From positions 889,811-953,810 of the forward strand of contig NZ_BBIT01000002.1 of the NCBI RefSeq assembly GCF_000730625.1: a stretch of 64,000 nt of DNA, given 5' to 3'. Position 1 is the stretch's first letter, and every line of letters starts with the position of its first letter. A program made the position numbers and the translations under genes. This document shows, one piece after another, positions 60,421 through 64,000 of this stretch. Under the pieces are notes generated by a model. That model did no database searches. It was not told where the DNA came from and saw only the letters and a list, made by a program, of their open reading frames with translations. The DNA comes from Pseudomonas oryzihabitans NBRC 102199 (GTDB lineage Bacteria; Pseudomonadota; Gammaproteobacteria; Pseudomonadales; Pseudomonadaceae).

Positions 60421-60494
60421 TGGAGGCCGAGGTCGGAATCGAACCGGCGTACACGGATTTGCAATCCGCTGCATGACCACTCTGCCACCCGGCC
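60421..60494 (-). tRNA. tRNA-Cys (anticodon GCA)
   Basis: A 74-base tRNA beginning GGCCGGGTGGC on the minus strand, with anticodon loop TTGCAAA, T-arm GGTTCGATTCC and an encoded CCA end. Confidence 0.95.
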
Positions 60495-60530
60495 TCAAAC
60501 CTGAATGTCTTGCGACACTCATGTAAAACA

Positions 60531-60606
<76 letters not shown>

Positions 60607-60667
60607 TTGGTGACGGGCGCCATTCTATCTGAGCCACCCTTCATGTCAAGCCATTGATTCAAAAAAC

Positions 60668-61228
60668 TTATTTCTTTTTCTCGGCGCTCATCAGATGCGG
60701 CCACGCCGCCATCAGATAGGTGCACATGGACCACAGGGTCAGGGCTGCTGCGACGATGAGCAACGCATAACCACTGATGACCCAGAAGGTCATCTGCGGC
60801 GGGTTGGCCAACAGGATGACCAGCGCCAGCATCTGCGCCGCCGTCTTCCACTTGCCCAGATTGGACACCGCGACCTGGGCCCGGGCGCCCAACTCGGCCA
60901 TCCACTCCCGCAGCGCCGATACCACGATCTCGCGACCGACGATGATGACGGCAGGCAGCGTCAGCCAGGCATTGGCGTGCTCCTGCACCAGCAACACCAG
61001 GGCCACCGCGACGATGAGCTTGTCCGCTACCGGATCCAGGAAGGCACCGAAGGGCGTGCTCTGCCCCAGGCGCCGCGCCAGATAGCCATCCAGCCAGTCG
61101 GTCGCACAGGCGATGGCGAAGATGGTGCTGGCGGTCCAGTAACTCCAGTGGACTGGCAGATAGAACAGGATGACAAAGAGCGGAATGAGGAAGACGCGCA
61201 GTACGGTAAGCAGATTTGGAATATTCAT
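60668..61228 (-). CDS. pgsA: CDP-diacylglycerol-glycerol-3-phosphate 3-phosphatidyltransferase
   Basis: A 186-residue inner-membrane enzyme of phosphatidylglycerol synthesis. The CDP-alcohol phosphotransferase motif [27 protein letters not shown] is clear near residue 45. About five hydrophobic helices are present. The protein starts [16 protein letters not shown] at ATG 61228. It follows uvrC by 31 bases and precedes three tRNAs. Confidence 0.94.
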   Translation of the reverse strand: MNIPNLLTVLRVFLIPLFVILFYLPVHWSYWTASTIFAIACATDWLDGYLARRLGQSTPFGAFLDPVADKLIVAVALVLLVQEHANAWLTLPAVIIVGREIVVSALREWMAELGARAQVAVSNLGKWKTAAQMLALVILLANPPQMTFWVISGYALLIVAAALTLWSMCTYLMAAWPHLMSAEKKK

Positions 61229-61259
61229 TGGCGCGGCTGTTGGTGAACGTGAGGCGATT

Positions 61260-63086
61260 CTACTCGCTGTGCAAGGCCGCATAAATCTGCTCGGCCAGCT
61301 TTTTGCTAATGCTTGGCGCTTTGGCGATCTCTTCGATGCTCGCACGCTGCAGCTCACGGAGTCCGCCAAAGTGCTTGAGAAGCTCCTGCCGCCGCTTGGG
61401 CCCGATTCCGGCAACCTCCTCCAGCGATGACGTCCGGCGCGCCTTGCCGCGGCGTGCGCGGTGTCCGGTGATGGCGAATCGGTGCGCCTCGTCGCGAATC
61501 TGCTGAATGAGATGCAGCGCGGGCGAATGAGCCGGCAGGGTGAATTCGTTGGACGGATCGTCCAGATAGAGGACTTCGAGACCCGGCTTGCGGGTGACGC
61601 CCTTGGCGACGCCCAGCAGGACCAGATCCGGCACCGCCAACTCCCTGAGCACCTCACGGGCCATGGCCAGCTGGCCCTTGCCTCCATCCACCAGCAGGAT
61701 GTCAGGCAGCTTGCCCTCGCCCGCCTTGAGCCGGCTGAAGCGGCGGGTCAACGCCTGATGCATGGCGGCATAGTCATCGCCGGCGGTTACACCCTCGATG
61801 TTGTAACGACGATAATCCGACTTGAGCGGTCCTTCCGGCCCGAAGACCACGCAGGACGCCACGGTCGCCTCGCCACTGGAATGACTGATATCGAAACACT
61901 CCAGCCGCTGAGGCGGTTCCGGCAGATCCAGCGCCTGCACCAGGGCATCGAAACGCACCCCCATGTGCTGCCGATTGGCCAGTCGCGTATTCAGCGCCTG
62001 CTCCGCATTGGTTACCGCCAACTGCTGCCAGCGGGCTCGGGTCCCCCGGACGCGATGAGCGATGACCAGCTGCCGCTTGTGAACCTCGGCAAAGGCATCG
62101 ATCAGGGTAGCGAAGTCCTCGTGGACGGAATTCACGATGATCTCGTCCGGCAGATCCCGCTCCAGGTAGGCGAGGTAGTACTGCTCCAGGAAGGCGGCCA
62201 GCACTTCGCTGGAATCCTCCTCGATCCCTACCTCCGGGAAGAAATTCTTGCTGCCCAGCACTCGCCCGCCGCGTACGCTGACCAGGTGCACACAGGCACC
62301 GCCCGGATTGACGAGCGCGGCGATGACATCGACATCACCGGTGCCTCCCTCGATGCTCTGCTGATCCTGAACGCGTCGCACCAGGGCCACCTGATCACGC
62401 AACTCCGCCGCCCGCTCGAACTGCAGATTGACCGAGGCGCTTTCCATCTTGGCTTGCAGCTCTTCCGCCAGGGCATTGCTACGCCCTTCTAGAAACATGG
62501 CCGAATGACGGACGTCCTCGCCATATTCCTGCTCGCTGACGAGCGCCACGCAGGGGCCCTTGCATCTCTTGATCTGATACTGCAGGCAGGGCCGCGTACG
62601 ATTGCGAAAGTAGTTGTCATCGCATTGCCGTACCTGAAAGGCTTTCTGCAGCAGATTGAGACTTTCGCGGATGGCACCGGCGCTGGGATAAGGACCGAAG
62701 TAGCGCCCCTTCCCTCTCTTCTCTCCACGGTGAATGGTCAGTCGCGGATACTGATCCTCAGTTGAGAGATAGACATAGGGGTAGGACTTATCATCCCTCA
62801 ACAGGATGTTGTAGGGCGGGCGCCACTGCTTGATGAGATTCTGTTCCAGCAGGAGCGCTTCGGTCTCGTTGCCGGTGATGGTGGTCTCGATCTGAGCGAT
62901 CTTGGACACCATGGAAGCCGTCTTGGGTGCCAAGCCGGTCTTTCTGAAATAGCTGGAAAGTCGGTTCTTGAGATTCTTGGCCTTACCAACATAGAGGAGC
63001 TTGCCGCCCTCATCGAACATCCGATAGACACCCGGACGTCCACTGCAACCGGATAGAAAGGCTGCAGCATCGAAAGATTGACTCAT
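61260..63086 (-). CDS. uvrC: Excinuclease ABC subunit C
   Basis: A 608-residue nucleotide-excision repair nuclease that makes both cuts around a lesion. The N-terminal GIY-YIG domain reads [21 protein letters not shown]; a UVR domain follows; the 5'-incision RNase H-like domain contains [18 protein letters not shown]; the helix-hairpin-helix pair is at the C-terminus ([18 protein letters not shown]). Start 63086 is one base from gacA, with which it is co-transcribed as in other pseudomonads. Confidence 0.95.
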   Translation of the reverse strand: MSQSFDAAAFLSGCSGRPGVYRMFDEGGKLLYVGKAKNLKNRLSSYFRKTGLAPKTASMVSKIAQIETTITGNETEALLLEQNLIKQWRPPYNILLRDDKSYPYVYLSTEDQYPRLTIHRGEKRGKGRYFGPYPSAGAIRESLNLLQKAFQVRQCDDNYFRNRTRPCLQYQIKRCKGPCVALVSEQEYGEDVRHSAMFLEGRSNALAEELQAKMESASVNLQFERAAELRDQVALVRRVQDQQSIEGGTGDVDVIAALVNPGGACVHLVSVRGGRVLGSKNFFPEVGIEEDSSEVLAAFLEQYYLAYLERDLPDEIIVNSVHEDFATLIDAFAEVHKRQLVIAHRVRGTRARWQQLAVTNAEQALNTRLANRQHMGVRFDALVQALDLPEPPQRLECFDISHSSGEATVASCVVFGPEGPLKSDYRRYNIEGVTAGDDYAAMHQALTRRFSRLKAGEGKLPDILLVDGGKGQLAMAREVLRELAVPDLVLLGVAKGVTRKPGLEVLYLDDPSNEFTLPAHSPALHLIQQIRDEAHRFAITGHRARRGKARRTSSLEEVAGIGPKRRQELLKHFGGLRELQRASIEEIAKAPSISKKLAEQIYAALHSE

Positions 63087-63087
63087 A

Positions 63088-63732
63088 TCAACTCGTTGCA
63101 TCTACCATGCCGTGGCGAACAGCCAACATGGCTAGTTCGACATCGCTGGTAATCGATAATTTCTCGAAGATCCGATAGCGATAGGTGTTGACGGTCTTCG
63201 GCGACAAACAGAGCTTGTCGGAAATGACCTGGACTTTCTGGCAACCTGCGATCATCAGCGCGATCTGAATCTCTCGCTCGGACAGCTGATCGAAGGGCGA
63301 CGCTTCGGCCTTGGACTGAAAGGGTTTCAAGGCCAGCTGCTGGGCGATCTGCGCACTGATGTAACGCCGACCGGCGAAGGCCTGCTTGATGGCGGTGATC
63401 ATCTCTTCGATGTCGGCACCCTTGGTCAGATACCCTGCAGCACCCGCCTGGAGCAGACGCGTCGGAAAAGGATCTTCCTCGCAGGCCGTGACGACCACCA
63501 CCTTCAGGTCGGGTCGGCTGCGCAGGAGCTTGCGGGTAGCTTCCAGCCCACCGATACCGGGCATCCGGACGTCCATCAGGACTACATCCGGCTCGAGCTC
63601 ACGGGCCAGCATCAGTGCATTTTCGCCACTGTCTGCCTGGCCGACGACCTGGATTCCTGCCACATCCGCCAACATCCGTACGATGCCGGTACGAACAAGA
63701 TCATGATCGTCGACAACTAGCACCTTGATCAA
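63088..63732 (-). CDS. gacA: Global response regulator GacA
   Basis: A 214-residue LuxR-type response regulator. The receiver domain carries Asp8-Asp9 and phospho-acceptor Asp54 (VLMDVRMPG), and the C-terminal helix-turn-helix has [11 protein letters not shown] and [19 protein letters not shown]. In Pseudomonas it is phosphorylated by GacS and activates small RNAs rsmY/rsmZ. The start is TTG, as reported for pseudomonad gacA, with AAGGGGA upstream. uvrC follows by one base. Confidence 0.95.
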   Translation of the reverse strand: MIKVLVVDDHDLVRTGIVRMLADVAGIQVVGQADSGENALMLARELEPDVVLMDVRMPGIGGLEATRKLLRSRPDLKVVVVTACEEDPFPTRLLQAGAAGYLTKGADIEEMITAIKQAFAGRRYISAQIAQQLALKPFQSKAEASPFDQLSEREIQIALMIAGCQKVQVISDKLCLSPKTVNTYRYRIFEKLSITSDVELAMLAVRHGMVDATS

Positions 63733-63850
63733 AATCGAATCCCCTTCGCTTGCGCTTTCATCGCTTGCGTCACCTAAACAACTATCCGCTGGCCCTACCC
63801 GTTAAGGAATAGGATCCTAGGCTACGCTATAAATTTGATTGGTCATGCAA

Positions 63851-63882
63851 AGAAAAAAGGGGTACGACGCTTCGCACCCCTT
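63851..63882 (-). terminator. Intrinsic terminator of the gene to the right
   Basis: On the minus strand AAGGGGT pairs with ACCCCTT over seven bases, followed by a run of T residues. It ends transcription arriving from a minus-strand gene beyond the right edge, upstream of gacA. Confidence 0.7.
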
Positions 63883-64000
63883 GCCTGCCGGCCTTAGGCC
63901 ATTGGGCATTGTATACCGAAAAGAGCTGGAGAAATGAAGCAGATCGGAATCATTCCCGGTCAGGTTACCAATGGTTCGCCGAGGTGTTGGCTCAATCCGC
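63883..64000. other. Right edge, ends of off-window genes
   Basis: A minus-strand frame ends with TGA at 63960-63962 after about a dozen residues (LSQHLGEPLVT), consistent with the end of a gene off the right edge that would use the terminator at 63851. A plus-strand ATG at 63934 with GGAG upstream also opens a frame to the edge. Neither can be assigned; the minus-strand reading fits the terminator better. Confidence 0.3.

Noticed and set aside
63934..64000. Plus-strand start at 63934 as a new gene running off the right edge
   Set aside because: Only 22 codons are visible and none is recognisable; the minus-strand stop and the terminator at 63851 favour a gene in the other direction.

Overview
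The window is high-GC gamma-proteobacterial chromosome, almost certainly Pseudomonas. Support comes from the gacA-uvrC-pgsA-tRNA(Gly)-tRNA(Cys)-tRNA(Leu) block at the right end, a TTG-started gacA, an EpsC-type serine acetyltransferase, a TauABCD system and a Pseudomonas-type trehalose/alpha-glucan locus. The P. oryzihabitans/psychrotolerans clade is my best guess, but that is inference. I see no insertion sequence, prophage or CRISPR array. The first ~400 bases are clearly AT-richer than the rest.

Layout. (1) 0.4-5.8 kb: sulfur scavenging. An SfnB-like flavoprotein and a tiny membrane protein lie on the plus strand; tauABCD lies on the minus strand, with an intrinsic terminator between tauA and tauB and a perfect palindrome in the tauA leader. 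(2) 5.9-7.7 kb: a stand-alone receiver protein and a divergent MscS-type channel. (3) 8.1-31 kb: the alpha-glucan/trehalose locus. Plus strand: glgA, then treZ-malQ-treY-DUF2934 and glgX-ybhP-clsB-ybhN as overlapping-codon operons. Minus strand: a PL7-like protein, glgB, treS-maltokinase fusion and glgE. Together these encode GlgE-pathway glucan synthesis, branching, debranching and trehalose release and re-entry. No glgC is present. (4) 31.4-34.4 kb: nadE, an in-frame fusion of a MocA-like nucleotidyltransferase with a PncC/CinA-C NMN deamidase, and xdhC. (5) 34.5-38 kb: ku and ligD, bacterial end joining, beside the desiccation-protectant genes. (6) 38.1-41.1 kb: a tightly overlapped four-gene cassette of unknown product (acyl-CoA dehydrogenase-like, PIG-L deacetylase, NodS-like methyltransferase, small GT2), the best candidate for an undescribed biosynthetic system here. 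(7) 41.1-50.2 kb: an AraC regulator divergent from an SBF-like transporter, gor, galU, a lipoprotein, small unknowns, an aldo-keto reductase and a formaldehyde dehydrogenase-like enzyme.

(8) 50.3-59.8 kb: a probable preQ1-I riboswitch ahead of the queuosine-precursor transporter yhhQ, then thiol metabolism: dcyD, the cystine ABC transporter, epsC, sseA, ahpCF (with a well-spaced OxyR site) and chaC. (9) 60.2-63.7 kb: three tRNAs, pgsA, uvrC and gacA on the minus strand.

The three themes are sulfur/thiol acquisition and redox defence, compatible-solute and glucan storage, and DNA-end repair, which together fit an environmental bacterium facing osmotic, drying and oxidative stress. All functional calls rest on reading motifs and gene order by eye; no database search was possible.
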